A DNA stretch of 24,476 bases from Candidatus Woesebacteria bacterium (GCA_030699485.1 JAUYMM010000016.1:1-24476); one strand, 5' to 3'. Positions 13,528 to 20,235 are shown, numbered from the stretch's first letter. Program-made: numbers and translations. Notes: generated by a model not told the origin, from the sequence alone.

Positions 13528-14298
13528 ATGGATAATAATTTTGAACAAATGATGTCTGAACCTAAACGTATAGTGTGGGCAAGAAAAAGATCTGGGCCAG
13601 GAAGCTATTATAATTCTTTCCAGCATGTATTTCCTAGAATTCCAGAAGATACGAAGATTTTAGATGAAAAATATAAGGAACTGCGAGAAAAAGCTGAAAA
13701 AGGTGAAATCGGCCCGCTTAAACAGGTTAGTGAAGCCCTAAAGCTTTTGTGGAATAGAGATACATGGAGTGATGGTATAACACAAAGAGTAGATATGTTT
13801 AAAAAAGAAGGTAGAGATGTGAGAGTCTTAGATTTAATGGGCTATGGAGCCGTATTAAGAAAATTAGATGTAAAAGGTTTAGCTGTTGCTCTTGAAGATG
13901 CAAGGACACTAGAAGAAAAACAATATGACGCGAAACGTGGAGTAGGTTTTGTAGAGGGTAATGCTTTGTCATCAAAAACATGGCAAAAAATAAAAGAAGA
14001 TGTTAAAGAACATGGACAATTTGATCTAATTTTGTGCCGTCCTCTGGCTGGAATATCTCAAATTCCAGAAAATCGTGTTGTCTATGCCGCTTTTATTCAA
14101 AGATTATATAGACTGACAAGACCAGATAGGGGCACCATTCTTTCTGAAATTCATTACGATATGAAACCAGTTGTTGAAAGGTTTAGTAAAAATATAAACA
14201 CTATTGAAGGAATCATTGCTAAGAATACAAGCGGGGCATTTTCACTAATGAGATTTCCCGGCTCACCCGATCAAATACCTGAGAATATATTTCAGTAA
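13528..14298 (+). CDS. Putative class I SAM-dependent methyltransferase, divergent
   Basis: 256 residues. The middle has a Rossmann-like methyltransferase pattern: motif I VRVLDLMGYG (98-107), an acidic strand end ALEDAR (121-126), GFVEGNAL (140-147, the motif III position) and FDLILCRPLAG (165-175), in the place of motif IV (usually D-x-x-PP/Y). The LTRPDRGTILSEIHYD strand (196-211) matches the usual motif post-IV. The N-terminal 90 residues are helical and charged. The substrate is unknown. It lies last in the island, directly upstream of the fusA promoter. The call rests on motifs only; a catalytically dead Rossmann protein is possible. Confidence 0.55.
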   Translation: MDNNFEQMMSEPKRIVWARKRSGPGSYYNSFQHVFPRIPEDTKILDEKYKELREKAEKGEIGPLKQVSEALKLLWNRDTWSDGITQRVDMFKKEGRDVRVLDLMGYGAVLRKLDVKGLAVALEDARTLEEKQYDAKRGVGFVEGNALSSKTWQKIKEDVKEHGQFDLILCRPLAGISQIPENRVVYAAFIQRLYRLTRPDRGTILSEIHYDMKPVVERFSKNINTIEGIIAKNTSGAFSLMRFPGSPDQIPENIFQ

Positions 14299-14314
14299 AA
14301 TAACAAGTAAATTT

Positions 14315-14361
14315 ATATCCATTGAATAAGTTTTCCACTCCTGCTACAATCACTCTTACTC
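14315..14361 (+). promoter_or_regulatory. fusA promoter (promoter block copy B)
   Basis: TTGAAT at 14322-14327, a 17-bp spacer and TACAAT at 14345-14350. The predicted start near 14357 gives a leader of about 41 nt. The 47-bp block is repeated at 11469-11515, about 2.8 kb upstream. With the terminator after rpsG, this makes fusA transcription independent of rpsL-rpsG. Confidence 0.75.
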
Positions 14362-14396
14362 CTAGTATCTAGACCCTAGTCACTAGTAGCTAGTTT
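14362..14396 (+). repeat. Five-unit CTAGNNN heptamer array in the fusA leader
   Basis: CTAG occurs at 14362, 14369, 14376, 14383 and 14390, an exact 7-bp period. The three variable bases are TAT, ACC, TCA, TAG and TTT, so only CTAG is conserved. The array fills most of the predicted 5' UTR and ends one base before the fusA ATG at 14398, leaving no room for a Shine-Dalgarno site. Each CTAG is self-complementary, so any two units can pair. Confidence 0.85.
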
Positions 14397-14397
14397 T

Positions 14398-16575
14398 ATG
14401 GCAGAAGAAGCAAAGAAAAAATCAGCAATGGTTATGACGGCTACAAAAGACCGTAATGTTTCACTGGATAAAATTCGAAACATTGGAATTATTGCTCATA
14501 TTGATGCAGGTAAAACAACAACCACAGAAAGACTTCTTTTTGAGACAGGTAGAACATATAAACAAGGTTCCGTTGATGATGGGACAACGGTTACAGATTG
14601 GATGGCACAAGAAAGAGAAAGAGGAATTACAATAGTTTCTGCTGCAATAACTGCATTTTGGGATTTTAATCCACCAGCTGGAGGATCATCAGTTGAAAAA
14701 GGCAATTACAGAATAAATTTAATTGACACACCCGGACATATTGATTTTACTGCAGAAGTTGAAAGATCATTAAGAGTATTAGACGGTGCCTTAATGGTTT
14801 TTGATGGAAGAACTGGAGTTGAAAGTCAATCAGAAACTGTTTGGAGACAAGCAGATAAATACAAAGTTCCAAGAATTTGTGTTTTAAATAAACTTAATTT
14901 AATTGGCTCTGATTTTGATGGTTCTATTAAATCAATTAGAGAAAGATTGGGAGCTAACGCTTCTCCTGTAACTTATCCAATTGGTCAAGAACACGACCAT
15001 CGTGGAGTTATTGATCTTATCAGAATGAAAGCCCTGTCTTATAAAGCAATCGAAGATCCAAAATTAACAGAAGAAGAAATTCCGGAAGAATTACTTGAAA
15101 CTGCAAAGAAATATAGACAAGAATTAATTGATGCCATCTCAGAATTTGATGATGATACTTTAACAAAATATTTAGAAGGTCAAGAGCCAACTGAAATAGA
15201 AATTAAAAGAGCAATTAGAAAAGGAGTTATAGCAGGAAAGTTTTTCCCAGTTTTTGGTGGAGATAATAGATCTGCAGAATCACAGTTATTACTTGATGGA
15301 GTTGTAGAATATTTACCTTCCCCTGTTGATCTTAGTGCAATTACTGGAACTAATTCTAAAACTGGTGCAGAGGAAACAAGAGAAAGGAACAGCGAGGCGC
15401 CGTTCTCAGGTATTGCTTTTAAGGTTGTAACTGATCCCCATGTTGGAAGACTTCTCTACGTTAGGGTTTATTCAGGAGTCTTAAAAACAGGACAAACTGT
15501 CTATAACGCCAACAAACAAACATCAGAAAGAATTGGAAAATTAGTTTTACTACACGCTGATCAAAGAGAACTTATTGAAGAAGCCTATGCTGGAGAAATT
15601 GTTGCTGTTGTTGGTATGAAAGACACAACCACAGGACACACTCTTTGTGATCCAGCACACCCAATCCACCTAGAATCAATTATTTTCCCAGAACCAGTTA
15701 TTTCTCTAGCCATTGAACCTGCCACAAAAGCTGATCAAGAGAAAATGGGTTTGGCTTTAAACAAACTTTCAGACGAAGATCCAACCTTTAAAATTAAAAG
15801 TAATCCTGAAACAGGACAAACAATTATTGCAGGAATGGGTGAATTACAACTTGAAGTTTTAGTTGATAGAATGAAAAGAGAATTTAATGTGGTCGCAACC
15901 ACGGGTGCACCACAAGTTGCTTATAAAGAAACAATTAAGAGAAATGGTGATGGAGAGGGTAAATATATAAGACAAACTGGAGGCAGAGGTCAATACGGAC
16001 ATTGTTTGATTCGTGTTGAGCCAAAAGGTAGGGGTGAAGGCTTTGAGTTTAAAAGTGAAATTAAAGGTGGAAGTATTCCATCAGAATATATTCCGGCAAT
16101 TGGAAAAGGTATTGTTGAAAAACTTGAGAATGGAATTATGGCAGGTTATCCAATGATTGACTTAAAAGCAATTGTTTATGATGGAAGTTATCATGATATA
16201 GACTCTTCAGAAATGTCATTTAAAATTGCAGGATCTTTAGCTGTTGAGGATGCAATTAGAAAAGCTGATATGTGTCTTTTAGAGCCTATTATGAAAGTTG
16301 AAGTCTTTACTCCAGCAGAATATATGGGAGATGTCATGGGAGACCTGTCTTCAAAGAGAGCGCAGATTTCTGGGACAGAAGAAAAAGGTGGAGAAACAGT
16401 AGTTTATGCAACAGCTCCTCTAGCTGAGCTTTCAGGTTATGCAACAAAACTTAGATCTTTAACACAAGGTAGGGCAAGAGCATTCGTAGAACCATCTCAC
16501 TATGAAGAAGTCCCAAGCCATATTGCAGCCCAAATTGTAGAAAAAGCAGGCAAAGTCGAAATGGCAAGAGGATGA
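14398..16575 (+). CDS. fusA: Elongation factor G
   Basis: 725 residues; GTP-dependent translocase of the ribosome. G domain: G1 AHIDAGKT (33-40), G2 RGITI (75-79), G3 DTPGH (110-114). G4 is NKLN (164-167) instead of NKxD, and the G5 region reads GGDNRSAE (287-294) instead of CGSAFKN. Domain II (FSGIAFKVVTDPHVGRL), domain III (GMGELQLEVLVDRM, with Gln484 where His is usual), domain IV (QTGGRGQYGH, GSYHDIDSSEMSFK) and domain V (LLEPIMKVEVFTPAEYMGDV) are intact. It has a 25-residue N-terminal extension before DKIRNIGIIAHI. The start is the only ATG near the leader. tuf follows after 47 nt, from its own promoter. Confidence 0.97.
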   Translation: MAEEAKKKSAMVMTATKDRNVSLDKIRNIGIIAHIDAGKTTTTERLLFETGRTYKQGSVDDGTTVTDWMAQERERGITIVSAAITAFWDFNPPAGGSSVEKGNYRINLIDTPGHIDFTAEVERSLRVLDGALMVFDGRTGVESQSETVWRQADKYKVPRICVLNKLNLIGSDFDGSIKSIRERLGANASPVTYPIGQEHDHRGVIDLIRMKALSYKAIEDPKLTEEEIPEELLETAKKYRQELIDAISEFDDDTLTKYLEGQEPTEIEIKRAIRKGVIAGKFFPVFGGDNRSAESQLLLDGVVEYLPSPVDLSAITGTNSKTGAEETRERNSEAPFSGIAFKVVTDPHVGRLLYVRVYSGVLKTGQTVYNANKQTSERIGKLVLLHADQRELIEEAYAGEIVAVVGMKDTTTGHTLCDPAHPIHLESIIFPEPVISLAIEPATKADQEKMGLALNKLSDEDPTFKIKSNPETGQTIIAGMGELQLEVLVDRMKREFNVVATTGAPQVAYKETIKRNGDGEGKYIRQTGGRGQYGHCLIRVEPKGRGEGFEFKSEIKGGSIPSEYIPAIGKGIVEKLENGIMAGYPMIDLKAIVYDGSYHDIDSSEMSFKIAGSLAVEDAIRKADMCLLEPIMKVEVFTPAEYMGDVMGDLSSKRAQISGTEEKGGETVVYATAPLAELSGYATKLRSLTQGRARAFVEPSHYEEVPSHIAAQIVEKAGKVEMARG

Positions 16576-16585
16576 CAATTACCTG

Positions 16586-16615
16586 TTGACACTTTTTAGT
16601 AGTCTCGGTTATAAT
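16586..16615 (+). promoter_or_regulatory. tuf promoter (leaderless)
   Basis: TTGACA at 16586-16591, an 18-bp spacer, TATAAT at 16610-16615 and seven bases to the ATG at 16623. Both boxes are perfect consensus, so initiation should fall at or within two bases of the start codon and the EF-Tu message should be leaderless. Confidence 0.8.
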
Positions 16616-16622
16616 ACACACT

Positions 16623-17825
16623 ATGGCAGCAGATGCAAAAGTAAAATTTGATAGAACAAAACCACATTTAAATATTGGTACTATTGGTCATGTTGATCAC
16701 GGTAAGACCACTTTAACTGCTGCAATTACCACAGTTCTTGCAAAAAATTTTCCAGGTGGAGTAAATAAAGCTTACGCTTTTGACCAAATTGATTCAGCTC
16801 CAGAAGAAAAAGCAAGAGGCGTTACTATAAATATTTCTCACGTTGAATATGAAACAGACAAAAGACACTATGCTCACATAGATGCTCCAGGACACGCAGA
16901 CTACATCAAAAACATGATTACTGGTGCTGCACAAATGGATGGAGCAATTTTAGTTGTTTCAGCCCCAGATGGTCCAATGCCTCAAACAAGAGAGCATGTA
17001 ATTTTAGCAAGACAAGTTAATGTTCCATCTTTAATTGTTGCATTAAACAAATGTGATGCAATGGATGATCCAGAACTTTTAGAATTAGTTGAAGCAGACA
17101 TTCGAGAATTATTGACTAAGTATCAATTCCCAGGAGATAAAACTCCAATTGTTAGAGTTTCAGCTTTAAAAGCATTAGAAGGTGATGCAGAAGCAGAAAA
17201 AGGAATATTAGAACTAATGAAAACTGCAGATTCTTATATTCCAGAACCAGTTAGAGATGTTGAAAAACCATTTTTAATGCCCGTTGAAGATGTATTTTCA
17301 ATTTCAGGAAGAGGCACAGTTGTTACAGGTCGTGTCGAGCGTGGCGAGATAAAAGTTAACGAAGAAATTGAAATTGTAGGTATTAAAGCAACAATGAAAT
17401 CAGTTGTAACTGGTCTTGAAATGTTTAGAAAATTATTAGATTCTGCAATGGCAGGTGATAATGTTGGAGTATTACTTCGAGGAGTTGATAAAAATCAAGT
17501 AGAAAGAGGACAAGTTTTAGCAAAATCAGGAACAGTTACTCCACACACGGAATTTGAAGCTGAAGTTTATATTTTAAGCAAAGATGAAGGTGGAAGACAC
17601 ACACCATTCTTTACAGGTTATAAACCACAATTCTTTATAAGAACAGCTGATGTCACAGGGGATGTTAAACTTGCAGAAGGTGTAGAAATGGTTATGCCTG
17701 GAGACAATGCAAAAATGACAGTAAAATTAATTGCACCAGTTGCAATGGAAGATGGGCTTCGATTTGCAATTCGTGAAGGTGGCCACACAGTAGGCGCCGG
17801 GGTCATCACAAAAGTATTAAAATAA
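16623..17825 (+). CDS. tuf: Elongation factor Tu
   Basis: 400 residues, close to the family norm; delivers aminoacyl-tRNA to the ribosome as a GTP complex. G1 GHVDHGKT, G2 RGVTINISHVEYE, G3 DAPGHADY (the usual Cys is Ala), G4 NKCD and G5 SALKALEGD are present, then domain II (FSISGRGTVVTGRVERG) and domain III (ERGQVLAKSGTVTPH, GGRHTPFFTGYKPQF, GHTVGAGVITKVLK; the usual Arg before TVGAG is His). Its intact NKxD contrasts with EF-G in the same window. rpsJ follows after 13 nt without its own promoter, so the two are probably co-transcribed. Confidence 0.98.
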   Translation: MAADAKVKFDRTKPHLNIGTIGHVDHGKTTLTAAITTVLAKNFPGGVNKAYAFDQIDSAPEEKARGVTINISHVEYETDKRHYAHIDAPGHADYIKNMITGAAQMDGAILVVSAPDGPMPQTREHVILARQVNVPSLIVALNKCDAMDDPELLELVEADIRELLTKYQFPGDKTPIVRVSALKALEGDAEAEKGILELMKTADSYIPEPVRDVEKPFLMPVEDVFSISGRGTVVTGRVERGEIKVNEEIEIVGIKATMKSVVTGLEMFRKLLDSAMAGDNVGVLLRGVDKNQVERGQVLAKSGTVTPHTEFEAEVYILSKDEGGRHTPFFTGYKPQFFIRTADVTGDVKLAEGVEMVMPGDNAKMTVKLIAPVAMEDGLRFAIREGGHTVGAGVITKVLK

Positions 17826-17838
17826 TTAGCACACTTAT

Positions 17839-18141
17839 ATGCAAAGACTTAGAGTTAAGCTAAAAGCTTACGATCATAGAGTAATTGACGAAGCAGCAAC
17901 TAAAATAATAGATGTAGCTTTAGCGTCTGGCGCCAAAATATCCGGTCCCACACCACTTCCAACAGATAGAACTGTAATGTCAGTTAAAGAATCCCCTTTT
18001 ACTGATAAAGATGCTCAGGAACATTATGAAGTTCTAATTCACAAAAGATTAATTGATATTATTGACCCAACCCCAAGAACAGTAGATTCTCTTGGAAACC
18101 TCGACCTCCCCGCAGGAGTATCCATTGAAATTAAGATGTAA
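17839..18141 (+). CDS. rpsJ: Ribosomal protein uS10
   Basis: 100 residues: QRLRVKLKAYDHRVIDEAA, ISGPTPLPTDRTVMSVKESP, then HYEVLIHKRLIDIIDPTPRT and DSLGNLDLPAGVSIEIKM; full length for S10 and probably functional. It follows tuf by 13 nt. Normally rplC comes next in the S10 operon; here about 2.1 kb of accessory DNA intervenes. The last 88 bp (18056-18143) recur at 19173-19260. The 3' end is locally GC-rich (18 of 30 bases at 18091-18120), unlike its surroundings. Confidence 0.97.
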   Translation: MQRLRVKLKAYDHRVIDEAATKIIDVALASGAKISGPTPLPTDRTVMSVKESPFTDKDAQEHYEVLIHKRLIDIIDPTPRTVDSLGNLDLPAGVSIEIKM

Positions 18142-18143
18142 GT
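18056..18143 (+). repeat. rpsJ 3'-end direct repeat, copy 1
   Basis: 88 bp covering the last 28 codons and stop of rpsJ plus two bases, repeated at 19173-19260 with a single mismatch (C18066 versus T19183); the final 77 bp are identical. It contains a small inverted repeat, CTCC (18106-18109) with GGAG (18115-18118). The two copies bracket the phytoene-synthase-like gene. Confidence 0.95.
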
Positions 18144-18369
18144 TATTTTTTCTTGACTTCTTGTACTGTAATAATTATTTCTTTTCTTACCAATTTTGTA
18201 AGTAGAAACCTTAAAATTCCAACTCAACGTTGTTTGGATAAGGGAATGGAAAAACAATAGATGACATTTGATAATTTCTTGAACCATTTTATCATTAAAA
18301 CTTTGTTTCACACAATCAATGCTTTTAAGTTATTATTTTGTTAGAATTACCTAACAGAATAAAACAAAA
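18144..18369 (+). other. Intergenic stretch between rpsJ and the phytoene-synthase-like gene
   Basis: 226 bp, very AT-rich. Near its 3' end TGTTAG (18339-18344) and CTAACA (18351-18356) form an inverted repeat around six bases, 13 bp before the next ATG, a possible operator. No convincing -35/-10 pair was found. The minus strand has short peptide-like stretches in two frames (for example one ending EIIITVQEVKKK and a stop), which could be remnants of a decayed gene, but no intact gene is supported. Confidence 0.5.
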
Positions 18370-19182
18370 ATGTGGAAAGAAATTGAAACAGAACTTTTAG
18401 TTGCAAGGGAAGCCAGTAATTTAATTCATCGAAGACCAAGTTTTGTTAAATTAGTTGTGGGTTTATATGCTTTATCCTTATTTGATTTAGAAAATGGTAG
18501 GGTAATGAGAGCTTCATATCTTCCTGTAAGATTTGTAGATGATTTACTTGATGGTGATACAAAATTTAAAAGTAATCTACTTCATTATGCTGAGGAATTA
18601 AAAGACAATATCATTAGAAATTCATTAACAAAAACTGGAGTTGAAAGACAGTTAAAATATGCAATTGATAATTTAGAATCTAGGGCAAAAAGTGGTGATA
18701 ATCCAAGAGGGGATTTTGTAAAATCTATAAATTCAATTATTTTTGATTACCACAGAGCCAAAGAAAGGAGAGTCCTAACTTTAAGTGAGGTGGAAGATTA
18801 TTACAAAACGGCATTTGATCCTGTAATTAACATTACATTAATGGCAACTGATTCTTCAATAAGAAGCAAAGATATCCCAGCATTATCATATGGTCAAGGT
18901 AGAGTTTATAGTATAAGAGATATAATTACAGACTGGCAAAGAGGAATTATAAATGTACCAAAAGAAGTTTTAGACGAATGCAAATTAAGTTCATCTTCAT
19001 CATCTGTTGAAGTTGGAAATAACCCAATATTTAAAAGGTGGACAAATATTAGTTTACAAGAAACAAAGCCTGATTTAATTAATACTCAAAAATTTTTAAA
19101 AGAATTAAATGAAAAACAAACCTTTTTAGTTTGTAATAGTTTAATTTCCCCAATGATTAAGTTTATTGATAAATATTATTGA
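18370..19182 (+). CDS. Squalene/phytoene synthase family protein
   Basis: 270 residues with the two aspartate motifs of head-to-head prenyl synthases: MRASYLPVRFVDDLLDGD (46-63, with DDLLD at 57-61) and GQGRVYSIRDIITDWQRG followed by IINVPKE (175-198, with RDIITD at 183-188, matching the family's LRDV-x2-D-x3-GR-x-YLP). The helices between fit the all-alpha isoprenoid synthase fold. By family, it would join two prenyl diphosphates (phytoene, squalene or the C30 dehydrosqualene type); the product cannot be told from sequence. No other isoprenoid gene is nearby. The stop codon TGA at 19180-19182 lies inside the second rpsJ-end repeat, so the gene's 3' end coincides with the insertion boundary. 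Confidence 0.75.
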   Translation: MWKEIETELLVAREASNLIHRRPSFVKLVVGLYALSLFDLENGRVMRASYLPVRFVDDLLDGDTKFKSNLLHYAEELKDNIIRNSLTKTGVERQLKYAIDNLESRAKSGDNPRGDFVKSINSIIFDYHRAKERRVLTLSEVEDYYKTAFDPVINITLMATDSSIRSKDIPALSYGQGRVYSIRDIITDWQRGIINVPKEVLDECKLSSSSSSVEVGNNPIFKRWTNISLQETKPDLINTQKFLKELNEKQTFLVCNSLISPMIKFIDKYY

Positions 19183-19260
19183 TCCAACCCCAAGAACAGT
19201 AGATTCTCTTGGAAACCTCGACCTCCCCGCAGGAGTATCCATTGAAATTAAGATGTAAGT
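19173..19260 (+). repeat. rpsJ 3'-end direct repeat, copy 2
   Basis: Identical to 18056-18143 except T19183 for C18066. It retains the last codons and TAA stop of rpsJ in a place with no S10 start, so it is a displaced gene end. The repeat stops exactly at 19260, and the stop codon of the minus-strand toxin gene begins at the next base. Confidence 0.95.
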
Positions 19261-19524
19261 CTAATAAACTTGATTGTGGGTTCCGACATCCATAAATTCG
19301 ATTTCGTCCCCTATCTTTTTATATGAAATTCTTAGATCTCCGCCGATCCAAAAAGCCCGATATTTTTTCAAGTCACCTTTTAATCGATGATCTTTAATAA
19401 TTGGAGAGTTGGGGTCATTAATAAAGATTTCAGTTCGTTCTCTAAATCTCAACTTAATTTTTTTATATGGAGCTATTCTCTTTTTATAATGTTTCTCAAA
19501 GATTTTATGCCATTTTATGGTCAT
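19261..19524 (-). CDS. RelE/YafQ-type mRNA interferase toxin
   Basis: 87 residues: KWHKIFEKHYKKRIAPYKKI, then the RelE/YafQ/ParE-superfamily core DHRLKGDLKKYRAFWIGGDL with RISYKK, ending in FMDVGTHNQVY. Toxins of this fold usually cut mRNA on the ribosome. The start overlaps the antitoxin stop by 4 nt (ATGA), and the antitoxin comes first, the classic arrangement. Length and C-terminus suit the family, so the gene looks intact, although its stop codon abuts the rpsJ-end repeat. Confidence 0.85.
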   Translation of the reverse strand: MTIKWHKIFEKHYKKRIAPYKKIKLRFRERTEIFINDPNSPIIKDHRLKGDLKKYRAFWIGGDLRISYKKIGDEIEFMDVGTHNQVY

Positions 19525-19808
19525 CTATCAAGTTTATCAAAAAAGTCATCCAAATTCTTAGCAGTATAAACGTTTCTATTTGCTTTAAAATCCTCTTCCA
19601 TTTTTGCATATCTAGCCTCATTTTTTGCTGAAAGTGCAATTGTTGGAAATTGTTCACCAAAACTTATTACAAATTCTTTTTTGGAAAGTTTAGAAAGCAT
19701 AACTCTTACAATTTCTTGTAAGGACGAAAAACCATACTCTTTTGCTACAGATGTAGCATTAGACTTAAGAGTTTTTGTAAGCGGAACTTGTAATGTTGTT
19801 GTATCCAT
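19521..19808 (-). CDS. RelB/DinJ-like RHH antitoxin
   Basis: 95 residues starting MDTTTLQVPLTKTLKSNATS, with a beta strand, a helix and the turn VAKEYGFSSLQEIVRVML, the ribbon-helix-helix pattern of RelB/DinJ antitoxins. The C-terminal half (KNEARYAKMEEDFKANRNVY) is charged and probably wraps the toxin. It should bind its own promoter at 19818-19845. It overlaps the toxin gene by 4 nt. It is the second RHH antitoxin in the window but is not close in sequence to the one at 1418. Confidence 0.82.
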   Translation of the reverse strand: MDTTTLQVPLTKTLKSNATSVAKEYGFSSLQEIVRVMLSKLSKKEFVISFGEQFPTIALSAKNEARYAKMEEDFKANRNVYTAKNLDDFFDKLDR

Positions 19809-19817
19809 ATCGTCTTA

Positions 19818-19845
19818 ATTATAACGTTTTGATATTCTTTGTCAA
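19818..19845 (-). promoter_or_regulatory. Promoter of the RelB/RelE-like pair
   Basis: On the minus strand, TTGACA (19845-19840), a 16-bp spacer and TATAAT (19823-19818), then nine bases to the ATG at 19808. The leader would be only about three bases long. Confidence 0.75.
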
Positions 19846-19848
19846 CAA

Positions 19849-19890
19849 GATGATCTTCTCAGTTATGTCTCTATTAAAATTAAGATGTAG
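19849..19890 (+). repeat. Decayed third copy of the rpsJ 3' end
   Basis: On the plus strand this reads DDLLSYVSIKIKM-stop, against LDLPAGVSIEIKM-stop at the end of rpsJ. From 19870 the DNA matches rpsJ at 16 of 18 bases (TCTATTAAAATTAAGATG against TCCATTGAAATTAAGATG), and the upstream GAT CTT corresponds to GAC CTC. Synonymous differences suggest an S10 end from a diverged relative rather than random similarity. Confidence 0.6.
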
Positions 19891-20158
19891 CTTTATATAA
19901 TTCGTGGTGCGGACAATTTCTAGCGTGGCAACTTATTATAACTTCAGCGTGTTCGCGATGTTTCTCATCACTTATTGTCTTTCCCGTAACTTCTGTTTCA
20001 AGTATTACACGTTCTTTAAGAGGAGTTTCTGGACATATTTGAGTTTTACGAATTGGATGTTGCCCGATTTTTTCAGGTTCAGCTAAATCAACAAAAGTCC
20101 ATGTTGCCGGTCGTTCATGTCCACACCCTTGAATAGTAATTGTTTTTGAAATTGTCAT
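19880..20158 (-). CDS. Cys/His-rich hypothetical protein, 92 aa
   Basis: 92 residues with possible metal ligands GCGHE (11-15), ICPE (41-44) and the cluster SCHARNCPHHEL (76-87). Charged and soluble, without a membrane segment. I do not recognise the family; a zinc-binding small protein is a guess. The start is the ATG at 20158, with a promoter ten bases upstream. Its last codons overlap the decayed rpsJ-end remnant, so this gene also ends at an insertion boundary. It points away from rplC and probably came with the third accessory segment. Confidence 0.6.
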   Translation of the reverse strand: MTISKTITIQGCGHERPATWTFVDLAEPEKIGQHPIRKTQICPETPLKERVILETEVTGKTISDEKHREHAEVIISCHARNCPHHELYKATS

Positions 20159-20168
20159 AAGTAGTGCA

Positions 20169-20196
20169 ATTGTAAATCTAATTAAAGAATTGTCAA
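20169..20196 (-). promoter_or_regulatory. Promoter of the Cys/His-rich gene
   Basis: On the minus strand, TTGACA (20196-20191), a 16-bp spacer and TACAAT (20174-20169), ten bases before the ATG at 20158. Confidence 0.65.
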
Positions 20197-20235
20197 GAGT
20201 CTGATATTAAGGCTGGCGTGACGTAAATGTTTAGC

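Noticed and set aside
18153..18181. TTGACT (18153-18158) with TATTTC as a promoter of the phytoene-synthase-like gene
   Set aside because: The -10 is poor and the start would be about 180 nt upstream of the ATG, unlike other genes here; not enough support.
18039..18311. Minus-strand open frame of 90 codons covering the rpsJ end and intergenic DNA
   Set aside because: Half of it is antisense to conserved rpsJ codons, and it has no recognisable motif or promoter; it looks like a chance frame, possibly with relics of a decayed gene beyond rpsJ.
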